Source: Apium graveolens
Lineage: Eukaryota > Streptophyta > Magnoliopsida > Apiales > Apiaceae
Assembly (NCBI RefSeq): GCF_009905375.1
Contig: NC_133647.1
Coordinates: 81,062,442-81,126,441, forward strand
Direction of reading: 5' to 3'
Length of the DNA: 64,000 nt
Part shown: in pieces, positions 48,509-62,273 of the stretch
Layout: the number at the start of each line of letters is the position of its first letter
Position numbering within the stretch: the stretch's first letter is position 1
Position numbers and translations under genes: made by a program
Notes under the pieces: model-generated
Database searches by the model: none
The model's input: only the letters and a program-made list of their open reading frames with translations
Told to the model about the DNA's origin: nothing

Positions 48509-51500
48509 CAGCACTAACATTCTTTCCTCTAACACGACAACATATGTTTATCTTGATCCGTGAATACATATGAGCTCTTCTGTTGATAAATCATTGGAGA
48601 GAAAATTTCTTGTATTTCTTCTGAATTTTTTCTCTTCTCAAATTCTTGATTCCTGATGGAGACAACAGTGTTGTGGTATGACGCTTTGTCGAAATGACGA
48701 AGAGTCGGGTGGGACGCCACCTAATCATGTGCTGTATGCCATATAGTATGAAAGACTGGCCATCTTGAGTACGAATATGGTTGTCTCATTCTTCACTCAT
48801 TTTTCTTCCTTCAATTTTCTGATTTACAAATTCTTTCAATCGGTTGCTGCATTGTTATTCTTTATTCCGTTTTTCAATCAAAATCATGATAAACAAAACT
48901 CTCCTCTTACATCGAGTCTGTTCTCTGACGATTACAAAAGAAATAGAATAGTCCCGTGCGACAGGTAGAATTACGTGTCGGAGGAGAACATGATTGCAAG
49001 CTGATAAATAATGGACATTTGTGAGCAAGGAAGAATGGATACACCGACAACGCGGCCGTGGCAAAGACATCAAATCTGACAGTTGTTTGTGTTACGAGGA
49101 TTCGTCAGTACGGTAGATTACGTTAACGCGATATACTCCGAATTGGAAGAGTTCAACTAGAAATAAATCGTTAGTGAATCGTAACGGATAAATTAGTTAT
49201 AAAATAAGGAAGTAAAGTTATGTGCGTCAGACAAAGCAAGCGCGTGTCGAAACAATAATTGAAGATCAAGGGAATTCTGAACAATGACTCAGACAGGCAG
49301 TTAATACGTAAAGCATCCCTTCATCGCGGGAAGACATTCATCGTGAAGATTCAAGATAGAAGAAACCTTAATTACAACCAAATTTCGAACGTGTTCTTTA
49401 AGAAACTGTGAGCTTCTCCAATTTGAGTAAATAAGTTACGGTGAATTTGATATCCATTTCTGGGTTAGTGACGAAAGTTTGATACGGGAACATAAGTGGA
49501 GATGAAGGAATGGTGATTCGACTGTGGAATCTTTTAAGAAACAATGATATAACAATTAAGTTTCCACCGTATTGCGACGATAATAATGAAAACCATGCAC
49601 GGTTATTAAAAGATAAACAAATTAGCCAATGAAACTGAGGGCGTATAATCAAAGATAAAAGATTGGATGTGGCATAATTCTTGAAAGTAACTGTACACAA
49701 TTAGTAACGACAAAAAATAAGTTAAAAGAATCGCGAAATAAAATCCTCAAAAAACAACGAGATAAATTCATTAATGACAATTAGTAATATTCTGAAAGAG
49801 TTGAGAAATGTGTGGTTATATTAATCCTTGCTGATTTAAGACCTTAAGTCTCATTTCAAAAGATATATGATATGCCAGACAGGTGCTGATCAAGATGATA
49901 AAATGTGAATTATGGAAAAATTTGATGATTTGGTTAATGAAAGTGGGTGGATATGAATGTGGATGATCTGGTTGGTTGATGGTGTCGGCTTGAGTCTGAC
50001 TGGTAGTTAATGGTATAGGGGAAGTGCTGCCCAAATTTTCAGAAATTACTCTACATTCAAGAATAATGAAGTATATGGTCGTTTTCATCAGTACTCCAAA
50101 TGATTGCGATCTCGGTTCTTGAGAAAGAATGTTATGATCAAACGACTTTATGAAATTGGTCTTTGATTCCAGTTAGCTAGTCTTCACTTGGTTTAATTGA
50201 TCAGTTAAAAGAGTTAATTAATCAATTTTACCAACTAATGGTTAGTTAAATGGAGATCGATTTCAATTAGATTGAGTCAAACTCTGACATGATTTCCAGA
50301 ACCAAAATCAAAGCAATTAGCAATTTGGATGAAATAATGACATTAACAGAAATTGGAAATTGAGTAAAAGTAGCGGGATGTTACTGCAAACATGTGTGAG
50401 GTTTTATCTAGAAGAGACGTTATCATTCATAATGACGTTCCAGGAAGGACTTGAAGGTATACTCATTTCGAATGACGATTAAATGGAAGTTGCTGTAAAA
50501 TAGAGGGAAGCTCACAAATTCAAGCATTTAAGGTAAGACGGAGACTGATGAAGTCCGCATGTGAACTCAAGGAAAAGAGATGTTGACCAACGAGGTAAAG
50601 TCAAATACGCAATCCATGATGAGTTAAGCAAGGCTAAGAAAATAGCTACCGATGAAATTCGATAATTCTGTTAGTAAGAATTTAAATATTATAAATAAAA
50701 GCCTTCATTCCAGCGTGAACTTCAGAAATAACCTATCCAGTAATAAACAAATTAATATTACTAAGAAAAAGAAATTCGTTATGCTTAAAAGAAATAATAA
50801 ATAATGATAATGAAGAACTAATCAAGACAAGAAGTGGAATCAAAATGATGTTAAATAAGTTTTATAAAATAATCTAGGGGATATGCAAGGTATGAACGTC
50901 AATTGTGCCAGAATTAATTGGAGAATGAAGTGAAATGCTGAGAAATGAAGATGGGAATTTCATTGAAGGAATGAGTGTAAACAGGAATGATGAAACAAAG
51001 GTATTAATGGCGGACTGCTAGAGAAGAATGTTGCAATGAATCTCATGTTGGAAATTTTTTAAATTAAAAGTGAAGTTCCGGAGGTTTGAACGAATGATTT
51101 ACCAAGGTTACCTCAGGGAATGAGGTGAGAATTTCTCGTAGGTTACTGCACAGAGTCAAGCTGGCGTCAAAAGCTCGGTATCGTGTAACTTAATAGGGAT
51201 GCAATAATAAGTGAAGGAAAACTTCAGAGATGTGGAATGAAAGAATAATGAAATAAAGAGTATTTTGCGCTGTGCACAAAAGCAGTCATGAAAAAAGAGA
51301 ATGAAGGTATGAGGTTATGCATCGATTATCAGAAATTGTAAGCTTGAAGATTAAGTGAACACAATGTACCAGAAGTATTGGGATAGCGCGATTGTATTTA
51401 TTGATAACATCCTCGCTAATTCAAGGACTAAGGAAGACCAAGTTGAACGCCTGAAGATGTACTTGCGAAGAGTTGGAAAATAGCAGTTGCATTCTTAGCT

Positions 51501-52434
51501 TCAAAAATATGAATTCTGGTTATAATCGAGCTCCGGTGCGTGGTTAAATACCAAACAGGAAAGGTCCATTTAGGAACAGATGTTTCAAATAGAAAGAAAA
51601 GAGTGAATACCATTAAGATTGTAGGGAAATGGTTAAAAGAATTGAAAAAGTTGGAAATTGAAGAATAGGCTTTGATCCGTCTTCTGGGTTATGCTGATAC
51701 TTACTTTGTTGTTAGATATCAAAGGTGGTATTAATACAGATAATTGATGTTGACTTCAGTATGGAATGTTATGAGCATCAAAGTTCGTATTGATATCTAA
51801 TTTGATATGACAACAAAATGAGTATTAGTATTAAGATACCGGGTTTTGAACAAAGTTATGATTCATTACGTTCCAAATTAATGTACTTTCTTTCAGATAA
51901 GAGATTCTGGCCCGATGAATCTACTTGATAGTGATTGAAAAGAAATAGAAGTATGCTACCAGGTGGTGAGTAGATGCAATTGCCGAGATATTCCTTTTTT
52001 AGTTTTTGAATAGAGGTAGAACATTCTGAAGCATCAGACGTCATGAGCTCAGGATATCGGGCGCAGACGAATAGAAAATGCAAGAAACCGATTAAAGATT
52101 CTCGAATACGATTGAAAACGATCATGGGTCAGGCTAATCGAAGAGAAAGAGGCCTGAAACGCAAAATAGAACAGTCAGTGAAAATAGAAAGTTCATGAAC
52201 ACGAATTATTGGAATTAGACAGAAAAGAAGATTAGTATGAATTAAGTTAGTCCTTTGAGATAATGAGATGGATAGAACGATTGTGAATGAGTTGGTCTTG
52301 TTGTCACATGTATAACGAATCTATAAGACATTCATGTGTGTATGACTACAAAGAATAATGTAGCATCAAATGTATGAAGTAGAAATTGAATTAGGGATTG
52401 CATGATCCTTAGCATGATTATGAGGACAGAATCC
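48509..52434 (+). pseudogene. Gypsy-E internal region, right part: heavily decayed pol
   Basis: No long frame. Faint plus-strand RT traces occur: GMRLCIDYQKL at about 51310-51340 (compare the gypsy RT pattern MCVDYRxLN) and IVFIDNILANSRTKEDQ at about 51390-51440 (compare VFIDDILVYS). KYEFWL follows near 51510 and FLGYAD near 51685, in the order expected for RT into its C-terminus. The remainder (48509-51290 and 51720-52434) has no recognisable domain. Confidence 0.6.
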
Positions 52435-52450
52435 TTTTAAGGGGGAATGA
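52435..52450 (+). other. Gypsy-E polypurine tract
   Basis: TTTTAAGGGGGAATGA immediately before the 3' LTR. Confidence 0.8.
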
Positions 52451-55400
52451 TGTAACGTCTGGGAAATATTTATGTAATTATTTTTATCAATAAATAATTA
52501 TTATGTGAATTTTGGTGAATTATTTGATGATGGATAATAATACTTGGATGTTTATTTCTGATAAAATTGAGATATTTTAATTTCCAATTATCCAGAATTA
52601 AATCTAGATAATTTTGGTATTTTTTTGGTATTTTTTGGATTATTATATGATTTTATAAGAATTTATAGAATTATTAATGATTATTTCACGTAATTATAAA
52701 AATTACTTTTTTGAACCAGAAATCGTCCCACTTCAATCGTTCTTGCATTTTTACAACCCGAAACTCTTCCGAAAACTCCTTCCTAACCTAATCTGATAAT
52801 TCTGAACACTTTCCGTGTTTTGACTTTTTCAATCCGGGGTACGGTTTGACTTGTACGAGTCCCGGTGTGAAAATTTTGATACGCAAATCATTTTATAGTC
52901 CGATAAAAAAATTCGTATCCTCAAAAGGCGAGACATTATTACTTTAAGTTCGTATAGAGTATTTTATAGGAAGCTTTGTTTTGATAATTATCCAAATTTG
53001 GTATTAAAATCGTATCGTCTTTTTAGTTACTTAGCGGCTAAGTAACCTATTTTCGGATCTGATTTGTAAATATAATTATTGAAATATTAAATAAATAAAA
53101 TATGCAATGGTACGGTTAGCAATGTGTTGCTATATTTGTTAATTGGATTTGATTGGTTGGACGCAAAGATTACTTTTATAATTAATTATCGAGTTGTATG
53201 CATTTAATTCATTTAAAAGTAATTTTATTGAATATTTATTCTTAAAAATGCTAAAATTGCTCCTAAAATTATTTTTGTTATTTTATAATTTTATTATTAT
53301 TTTTAGGAGTTTATAAAATTTAGAAATCAATATTTTACTTATTAATTATCTTTAAATGATTTTCTAACTCCATTAAATTGTAAAATCAATATTTAATTTC
53401 AAGATGTTTCAAAAATCATGAAATTTTATTTTATTAAGTTTGGAATATTTCAAGAATATTAAAATTTATTCGGAGATTTTCTGGCTTTTATTTCCCCGTA
53501 CGAGTATTTGTAATTATAAAATGCGGATTGGTGTGCTTTCCAGAAATGATTTAAAAATTTGGAAAATTTAGTGTATCAGTTTTTTTTAACTTATCCGAGA
53601 ACTTTAATTATGTTTCGAAATAATTCTTTTTATTTTTATTTGCTTTTATCTTCAAAATTCTATCATTAAAACTCAGGCTTGCGGTCAAATTAGGGCGTGT
53701 GGTGAAGCAAGAAAAGAAAAGAAAATATAAAATAATAAAAAGGGAATAAAAACACACACGACCACTCCACCACCTTGCTCCCCAACCTCTCTCGTCTCTC
53801 TCGAATCAATTCTCTCTCTCGTCCTCCTCAATCTTTCTCTGAACTCTCCCCCAATTCTTTTCTCTTTCTCGATTTCTCTTCCCCTTTTTCTTTCCCTTCC
53901 CTTCCCGCCTTGATTCACGCCGCCTGTTTCTTCTCTTTCTGGTAAGGGTCTCCGCCTTCCCTTGTTTTTCCTGGCGAGGACGTTGCTATGGCGCGTGTCA
54001 CTGTTGTGTGTGTATTAAGTGCGTGTGTGTTTAGCGTGTGTGTGTTTATCATGTGTGTATGTGCAAGTTGTGTAGGCGTTCTTGCCGCATGGATTTTCTT
54101 TCTGTTGTTTTTCCCGAGTCGTGCCCTGTTCTAGCTCCGGTTGCACGTAGGCGCGTGTGCTGTGGTTGTTTAACTGCTTATTTTAATTATTGACTGAATT
54201 TTTGATTTTTGCAGATTATTCGATTGATTTTCGTTAAATAAATAAAAATCGTGTGGGAAATGATTGTAATTAATCGGTGAAATTTATTTGGAAACCCGAA
54301 TTTTATCGGGCACTAATAAATTTTGCCGCTGTTGACGATAACTTTTAACGAGTCAACATTGGACCGTGATGAATTAATTCTGAGTCCTAGATCTTAAATA
54401 AATAAAATTAGTGTAAAATAAATTTCGAAACGAAAATGAATAATAATAATTAATATAGCATTTTCGTTTCGGTGAATGGGATTGATGAATTGATTTGGGA
54501 ATTGCTTGGTGTTGCATTTGTGTTGCGATTGACGTCGAAATGATACGATGGGTAGGCCGATAAATAAAGGAAACGCTGCCCGATTTTCGGGGAAATTAAT
54601 TCCGAAAATACGGGAACGTAACCTGTAATTGTCAGAAACGTCGAACGAGGATATAATTGAACTTTATGAAACCTATTTACGTGACGTGATAAGATATTTT
54701 ATGAATAATCGATTACCCTATTTTTCAAAATGACAAATATACGTATTTTCCGAAATTAAATACCGAACCGAGTTTCGAAGATGTGAACCATAATTGCTAT
54801 ATGTATTTCGATAATACATATGAATATGAATTCGGTTATGAAATCGTACGGGTAGAATAGGATAAAGATTTGATGTTAAGCTTAAGCGGTTATCTGAATT
54901 AGGGTATTTCAACCCTGTAGGTTTTAGACGGAAGACCCGAGATGTGACATCGGACTAGGAACGATCTAGTGATTAGACGTCGAGATTAATGAAGTTTCAA
55001 TCGAAGGGCCTGAATATTGGGATCGTATCCAGAATGGGATAATAGTTTGATGATAAGGACGAACGTTCAAGTCGAACCAAAGTCAACTAGTAATAGCGAT
55101 TAAAGCTTATTGAGGCAAGTATTCTTGATTTTCTTTTAAATACTGCAAGTATTCCCGAACTTTCTTTTAAATACTGCAAGTATTCCTGATTTTTCTTTTA
55201 AAATACTACAATTATTTCTTCGTTCCTATTCTAAGTTCAGAATAGTTAACTGTTTTATATTTCGCTGCAATTACTCTAATTATGCATGTTCTTTTATTCT
55301 TGTTCCTATAATTCGATTGCTCTCTTGAGAAAATACCCATTCTTTCGGGTTATTTGCGAACCATGAATTGGGATGTTTTGAATTCAAGATGATTTGATAT

Positions 55401-56180
55401 CAAAATACTCCATGGGCTAGATAATGATGACATTTTGGGGATTAAGTGTGTCTTAATCCTGAGGACCGGGATATGACTGGTGCCTCGAGATGGGCCGTAG
55501 TGTCTGGGTACCCGACTGGATCTATATATGGAGATATAAATTTGCATTATATCCTGACTGATCAGTAGGATATAGATGTGAACTAGTGTCCAGTCTAATT
55601 TGTTGTTGATCGCCATTAACGACATTTTCTCTCGAAAGGTTTTCATAATTCCAAAACCGGACAGAACCCTGATTCAGAAGATTAATCGGGGAATTGCTTG
55701 TCATTTTTGAATTTATAGTTAAAAGCTGGTGACAGCCAACGTTTATTTGCTCAACTCACTCAAATAAATAGAATTGTTTAAAATGGTTTTAAGATTTTGT
55801 CCGAAAGTTTTTCTTTTGATATTAATGCTTGAAACTCAAATTATATACTTGCTGGGCATTTTTGGCTCACTCTTGCTTTGTAAATTCTTAATTTTGCCAG
55901 AAACAGATAAAAATAAAAGTGAATAGCTTTGATAGACAGTAGAAGTTAGAGAAATCTCCGCAATGAGAGGTTGAAGAAGTTAGAGAAATATGACAAGAGC
56001 GTTAGGATAAATGTATTCTCATTTGTATTTTAGTTGTTATAAGTGGTAGAAGATTAGATTCTTGTTTCATACCATAATCTGTAAACGATACGGATTCAAG
56101 GGATTAATTGAATATTCTTTGATTTTATGTAAAGATTATTTAGTGACACCAAATCTTGACCCCAGATTTGGGTTGTTACA
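52451..56180 (+). repeat. Gypsy-E 3' LTR (3.73 kb)
   Basis: Partner of 20508-24220, ending GGTTGTTACA. It is followed by the target duplication TTTAA and then by Copia-A LTR sequence. Confidence 0.9.
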
Positions 56181-56185
56181 TTTAA
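56181..56185. repeat. Right 5-bp target duplication of Gypsy-E
   Basis: TTTAA, matching 20503-20507. Confidence 0.85.
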
Positions 56186-56392
56186 TCCAGATCCTCTCCT
56201 TTAAATCAGCCGCTTTTCATCCCTGAAGTGTATCCGCACTTACGTTCTGATATAAGTTCTGATAACTTCCTGTCTTCAGTAAGTTATAATTTCCAGTTAA
56301 GTTCTGATTTCCAGTTAAGTTCTGATATTCTGATAATAAGTTCTGAAACTAAACAAATCATATTAGACATTACATCACAAATATATCTAACA
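56186..56392 (-). mobile_element. Copia-A LTR, last piece
   Basis: Continues from 20507 and ends ATATATCTAACA, as the Copia-C LTR does. It is rich in AAGTTCTGATA repeats (six or so within 130 bp). The PPT follows at 56393-56407. Confidence 0.85.
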
Positions 56393-56530
56393 ATCTCCCC
56401 CAACTTGTAAATTATGAAAAATATACAAGATAATAGATTTGATGATGTCAAAAACATTTAAGTACAAATGCACTGAGATATTATTTTAAACAGCTAAATA
56501 CAACTTACAGTACATGTAGCTTTACCAATA

Positions 56531-57447
56531 TCACTGGAGCAATCTGAATCCAAAGTGATTCCTTGTAAAGTCTGTTACCAGCTTGTCCTCAGCATTTCTC
56601 AAAACTTCAACTAACTGTGCTTTGACTTGCATCAGTTTTTCATCTTCATTATCACCAGTCTGATAAATGGCTGCTCTGAGTGCAGGAATGTCCATCTCCA
56701 ACTCTGATAACTTTGGGATGTGAAGAGTCTTCATTGTAGCATAATCATCTTCCTTTCAGAATTACTTCTACCTTAGCAAAATTCTTCCTCATAGGAATTT
56801 CTCTTCCATCATCCTAAGTGATTTTTGGAATGTATTCAGAAGCTTTGACCCAGAAATTCTGAGAAGATCTCTTATAGCCTTCAAAATGTAATCTGACCAT
56901 CTTCTTGTAACATCAGATTTTACTTCCAGAAGGTAGTGAATATGTTGAAGCTCTTTGACAGACTTCTTTAGCACATCAGAATATGTTAGTCTGTAAGTTC
57001 TGCCATCATTGAGAAATAAGATCAATTTTTCTTTAACTTCTGATTTATCATGAGTATCCATGACAAAGCAGACAACACTTTGTCAAGGTGATTTTGTTTG
57101 ATTTCTTCATATGGTTTGTCTGTCAAAATAAAAGGATCTCTGAGAGTAACTTCTACTCCTGTTTGTATCTTTTCTTTATCAGAACCTAATCCAGACTTGT
57201 CTCTAGCTTGCTTGGCTTTTAACCCAAATGTTGCAAGTTGATTCAACATTAGATTGGTCTTAGGTTCCACTGGAGTAGCTTTGTTCCATAGCAGCTTCTT
57301 TTTATCAGCAATTGCCATCTTGCCCAAATCAACTTGAGCTCTGTCAGAGGTTGATGTCTTGATGACTTGTTCAGAATTTGCAGTTTCATCTGTAGCTTGC
57401 TGTTCTGAAATATCTTCACTCTGAACAACTTGAGCTATGCCAGAGGT
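56531..57447 (-). pseudogene. Copia-A extra-frame (aORF) C-terminal remnant
   Basis: Broken frame in the position of the Copia-C extra frame. Three open pieces (about 57447-57022, 57061-56789, 56734-56531) are separated by a frameshift near 57060 and lesions at about 56740-56790. ILFLNDGRTYRLTY aligns in pattern with LYFMTDGRVYHIRQ of Copia-C. The following HIHYLLEVKSDVTRR matches HVLFLLQVDDRITE, and RAAIYQTGDNEDEKL matches RAVIFQTGEDTAELK. So the two elements encode related but clearly diverged proteins. D2 cuts it off at 57448. Confidence 0.7.
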
Positions 57448-60400
57448 TGTAACACCACCAAATCCGGGGTCGGGGATTCGGGTTGTCACGAGTTCCATTT
57501 CCCTTATCAATACTTAACCTTAAAAGTCAACCAGCTACTGAGTACTGTGGCCCCACAATACATACACACACACCACAAGTTATAGTCTCAGAGATGAATA
57601 CCAAAAGTAACACAAGTTATTTTATTCCACGGTTATAAACCGTTACACCTTAAAAGGGTTTCTGAATAAATTTACATTTCTTTTCCATTATTACAATTCA
57701 TATAGATACATAAGTCTGGTATATCAGAATTTGAAAGCCTAGCCTATTGGTAATTTCTACCTCAGCTACAGCGGCATCAACGCTTCCACAAAGCTGCGGA
57801 ACGTTTCCTAACCGCTTGCGAATTAGAAGCTTGGTCCTGTTCATCTTTTCTATCTGTTGTTGTGTGATGAAAGAAGAAAGCAAGGGTGATCAACAAGCCC
57901 ACCGAAATAATATATATAATAATTAACAATATATGAGCATTCTCATAGTACTCATGAAAGTCTTGGTTAAGCAGATATGAACCAAGTTTGATATCTTAAC
58001 GCGACCAAGTCGCAAAATATTCAGTATATATGTATATATATACTTTTCACAATCTTTGAAATCCTCTGACATGTATAATATACACAGAGTTCCATTTTAT
58101 AACTGTATAAAAATATCGTTGCAAGGTGATCTCATATATCTAACCTTGTCTCAACGTTTTTCTGAAAATCTTTGACATGCACAAGATAATCATTTACTAG
58201 ATATAAGTTTAAAAGATGAAGTTACAAGATACTCCAATATACTTATATCTTTTCCGAATACTACTTCAACTACCACCGTTCAAGCTATAATCTGTGTCAA
58301 AAGTTCATCACATAGATGAGACTACAAGATATGATTTGAATAGATTCAATCCTTGAAATATCATTCAAAAGAAATGAAGTTACGAGATACTTCATTAAGT
58401 CCCGATATATATATCCATATATATGTATATCTCTCATACATTTCCTGAAAACCTCTGTCATGTAAAGTATGAACATAGTTGTAATATCCAATGAATTTGG
58501 AAAGAAAAGAATTTTGGCATAAACCCGATATCTTGCTGATCAGGCAAAGATACCAATAAGTAACCTTTTCTACTGTAGATGGATGAATTCCTCGCCGGTC
58601 ATCACCCTGGCCGCATTAGGACCTCGCGCTAGACCGTTACCCGGCCACTCACGCGTGGATGGACTGTCACCCAGCCTCTTACACCTTCATAGACCATACC
58701 CCGGCATGTCGCTTATGCCGACTCAATCAGATGGACTTACTTCCCGAACATTGGGTAAGTAATCAAATTGTTTTCTCAAAACAGCAACCTCGTTGCGAAT
58801 ATAAAATACACCACAGAGCCGGATCCCTCGGATTTTTTTGAGCGAGTATTCAAGTCCCCTTCGAAAGGAAGATCTTAAATTTGAAAACGAGTTTTGGGAT
58901 CCGCTCTAACTTTTAAAATCATTTTAAAGACTCGAAAACATTTTTAAGAATGTTTGGAGTAATGTTGATTTAATAAAATAAATCAGTCCCGATATGTTAG
59001 AAAATATCTGAATATTATTATTTAAATAATATTCCCAAAAGGATAATCCTTATAAAAATAATTGAAGTAGAAGTTTTAAAACTTATACTTGAAATAAATA
59101 ATAAATAACCAAAGATATACGATCTTTATTTAAAATAAAATAAAGAATATTATTTAATAAAATAAGCGGAGTCATAAGTCCTTGAATGAATATTCAAAAT
59201 AATATTCATTAATTAAAATAAACGGAGTCATAAGTCCTCGAATGAATATTCAACTAATATTCATTAAATAAAATAAACGGATTCATAAGTCCTCGAATGA
59301 ATTTTCAACTAATATTCATTAAATAAAATAAAGTTATCGAATAAAACTTATTCGATTAATAGTTTTATAAACTATATCAATATATATATATATAAGTATA
59401 TATATAATATACTTGGGAACATCGACTCCCGGTTTTAGAAAATGTTCACCTTTGGGTCCCCTATACTAAGGGTATACGCAACTACTGCTTATCTCTAGCA
59501 TAGGTATTATGCAACTTATAAGCAATTGAATCAACAATTAGATATCAAGATTACGAAACAGACATGCATATATACCATATCACATGCTCCAATATATCGC
59601 AAGATTTGCTAATAACAATCATGCACTTATCACAAGATAATGCATATACATATATTCACATCACAATAAGAGTATAACGGGTAGAAAACTTGCCTGAGCG
59701 ACTGGGGGTGATAAATGGCTTGGGACGAGTCTGGTAACCTATAAACAACATATAAGTTGGAATTAAACCAAAGTCGCTTATGAATCTATACTTTAACCAA
59801 TTAGACTCTAACACTCGCTTTGCGCTCAACGATTCTCTTAAGTCACTCGAGTACCCTCGGCTCCACTATTTTTAATAAATTAACCATTAAGGGTTTTAAG
59901 GCGATTATTTCGCGGGTGCCTTTCCAACTGCCTAATACACTTTACATAAATGATTCATACTCCAATTAGTCTTTTAAGGTCTTTAACCTATGTTTCAAAG
60001 TAAGGCGAGGGGTAATGGTTTGTTCGCGAAACGCCGTTACTTAAAACAGCCATTTCTCCTAAACCGTACATCGGATTCAAACGAACCACATATCAAAACG
60101 AAGCTCGTAACATGAACTATCTAATCATGGCAATGATTAAAAACTTAACAGTGAGTCCTCGGGTCCTGATTGTTAAGAACAAAACAGTCTAAAGTAAATC
60201 GGACATTACGACGGCTATGTTTACGCGATTTCCAATTTTTATCCTACTCTAAATCAACCACCAATCAACCACAATTCAACCATACAACCAAACTCCATAC
60301 CTACAATGCCACAACAGCCCCAACAACTCAATATCTCCAAATTTATACTACTTCCCAACATGAACTAAAAGCTTTACTTAAGTTCTTTAACTAATCAACA

Positions 60401-61487
60401 AAATTTACAACTCCAAAAACATAATAAAACCAACCAATCTCTAAATACACAACAATCAAGCCTCTCATGAACTATAATACTCATATTAAGCTCTTAACAT
60501 TCAATAACAAAGCTAGGTTAAGAGATTATACCTTCCTTGTGAGTAGGAGTAACTAATTAGCTTGGAATCACCCTTGAAAGTCCTTACCTAAGCTTAATCT
60601 AAACAAAAACTCAAGAACAAAATTTTAAGTTCTTGAAAAACACTATCCACCCTCTTCTTCCATGAATTTTAGGAAGAGATTGTGAAGGAATTTGAAGCTT
60701 AAACTTATAGGATAGCTATATCTATGCATAAGGAGTCTTAGATAATTACCTCACTAATTAATGAAGCTTGGAACTTGGATTTTGGTTTTTTTCTTCTTGA
60801 AATGGAAAATAGGCCAAGAGCTTTTCTTGAAGAAAAGTGAAGTCAACTTTTGTTTTGGTGAAATGATTTGTTGGTTGGTTGTTTTTGGCTTTTGTTTTAA
60901 TTATTTACCTTTTAACCATGGTGATTTTTGTGTGGTTCTTAATCAACCAACAACACACTTCTCTTTGGTCATGCTTAGGTCATCAATCCTATGTCATCTT
61001 CCCATGCTTGTCCTCTTCTTATTGGTTTGATGACATCATCCTCACTAATCTCTTTGATTAGCTTCTAATTACTTGGCTAATGACCGCTGATCTGTTATAC
61101 GGTTCACTTAACTTTCGTTTTCGTTTATCGTTTGAGGGATCATACCCGGGATATTATTACTTGGGTTTCCTTAACCTTTCTCAATACATTATATTCCTTT
61201 TATGATCCTCTCTTATAATCCTTGAATTTAAATCCTTTTTATCCTGTTACCTTATACTCAATTCTTTCGGTATCTGGTGGATTTTCAGGAAAAATCAAAG
61301 TGTTTAAATTTGGATTCTGACGATCTTTACATACACTTATATATCATATAGAGTACTAATAAGATCTCAGAATAACAATAAAAGAACCCCTACATAGTGT
61401 GGCATGAAAAGTTTTTTTATTCAGCAATATCAGCAAAAACACTATTCATAAGGGTTACAAAAAGTTCAAAATTTTGGGGTTATTACA
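57448..61487 (-). repeat. D2 LTR (4.04 kb)
   Basis: Same organisation as the Gypsy-D LTRs, with the hairpin repeats at 59164-59331 and a TA tract near 59380. It ends GGGGTTATTACA, followed by the polypurine tract (minus strand, 61488-61506). It retains the canonical TG/CA ends, unlike the array. Confidence 0.9.
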
Positions 61488-61583
61488 GTCTCCCCTCCTT
61501 AAAAGGATTCCGTCCCGGAATCAAATAGAAAACAAATGGGGGTACTTTTCTAGCATTGCGCTCTCTAGTTCCCAAGTTGATTC

Positions 61584-62273
61584 TTACACATTATGATTCT
61601 GCCATAGCACTCTGACTAGCTTGATTACTTTGTTCCGAAGCACCTGCTCCTTCTTATCCATAATCTTTACTGGTCTTTCCACGTAAGTCAGATCTGGTTG
61701 CATATCCACCTGCTCGTACTCCACTATGTGCCTGGCATCCCGATGATACTTCCTTAGCATTGACACATGGAACACGTTATGAATTTGCTACAGGTTCGGG
61801 GGTAGGGCTAGCTCATATGCTAACTTCCCAATACGTCTTAATACCTCAAAGGGTCCAACAATTCGTGGGCTTAGCTTTCCTTTCTTTCCGAACCTCATCC
61901 ATCCTTTCCAAGGGATACCTTTAACATCACTAGGTCCCCTACTTCCTATCCTTTGTCCTTTCGTGTCGAATCAACATACTTCTTATGTCCATCTCGGGCT
62001 ACTACCAGCCGTCCTCTAATTAGATCTATTATATCCTTGGTCCTTTGGAGCACTGCTGGTCCGAGCATCTTGCGCTCTGCAATCTTCATCCTAATATAAG
62101 GGAGATCGACATTGTCTTCCCTCAAGGATCTCATAAGGCGATACCTCGATACTGACATACGATCGATTATCGTGAGAAAACTTAATCCGCGTTAAGTGAT
62201 CATTCCAAATTATTTCAAGTCTATTGCACCGACTTTCATCATAGCTTCTAGCATTATAGCTTTTGCTTCTCAA
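61584..62273 (-). pseudogene. D2 integrase C-terminal remnant
   Basis: Minus-strand pieces in pol order, in different frames. First IWNDHLTRIKFSHDNRSY with SPYEILEGRQCRSPLY (62273-62091), the integrase core end. Then ERKMLGPAVLQRTKDIIDLI with RKYVDSTRKDKG (62158-61946). Last VFHVSMLRKYHRDARHI, QPDLTYVERPVKIMD and VIKLVRVLWQNHNV (61775-61584), the segment leading into the chromodomain-like tail of Ty3/gypsy chromoviruses. These are clear homologies but with several frameshifts. Confidence 0.85.

Larger units (their letters stand above)
20508..56180 (+). mobile_element. Gypsy-E: long-LTR Ty3/gypsy derivative, split by Gypsy-D
   Basis: Starts TGTAACGTCTGGG and ends GGTTGTTACA, with TTTAA duplicated at both sides. 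LTRs 20508-24220 and 52451-56180, primer binding site 24224-24235, polypurine tract ending 52450. Without the 22.8-kb Gypsy-D array, the element is about 12.8 kb. The internal region has only faint RT traces and no gag, although the LTRs are closely alike. That points to a copy moved by another element's proteins. The gypsy assignment rests on the RT traces and the polypurine/LTR style. Confidence 0.88.
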
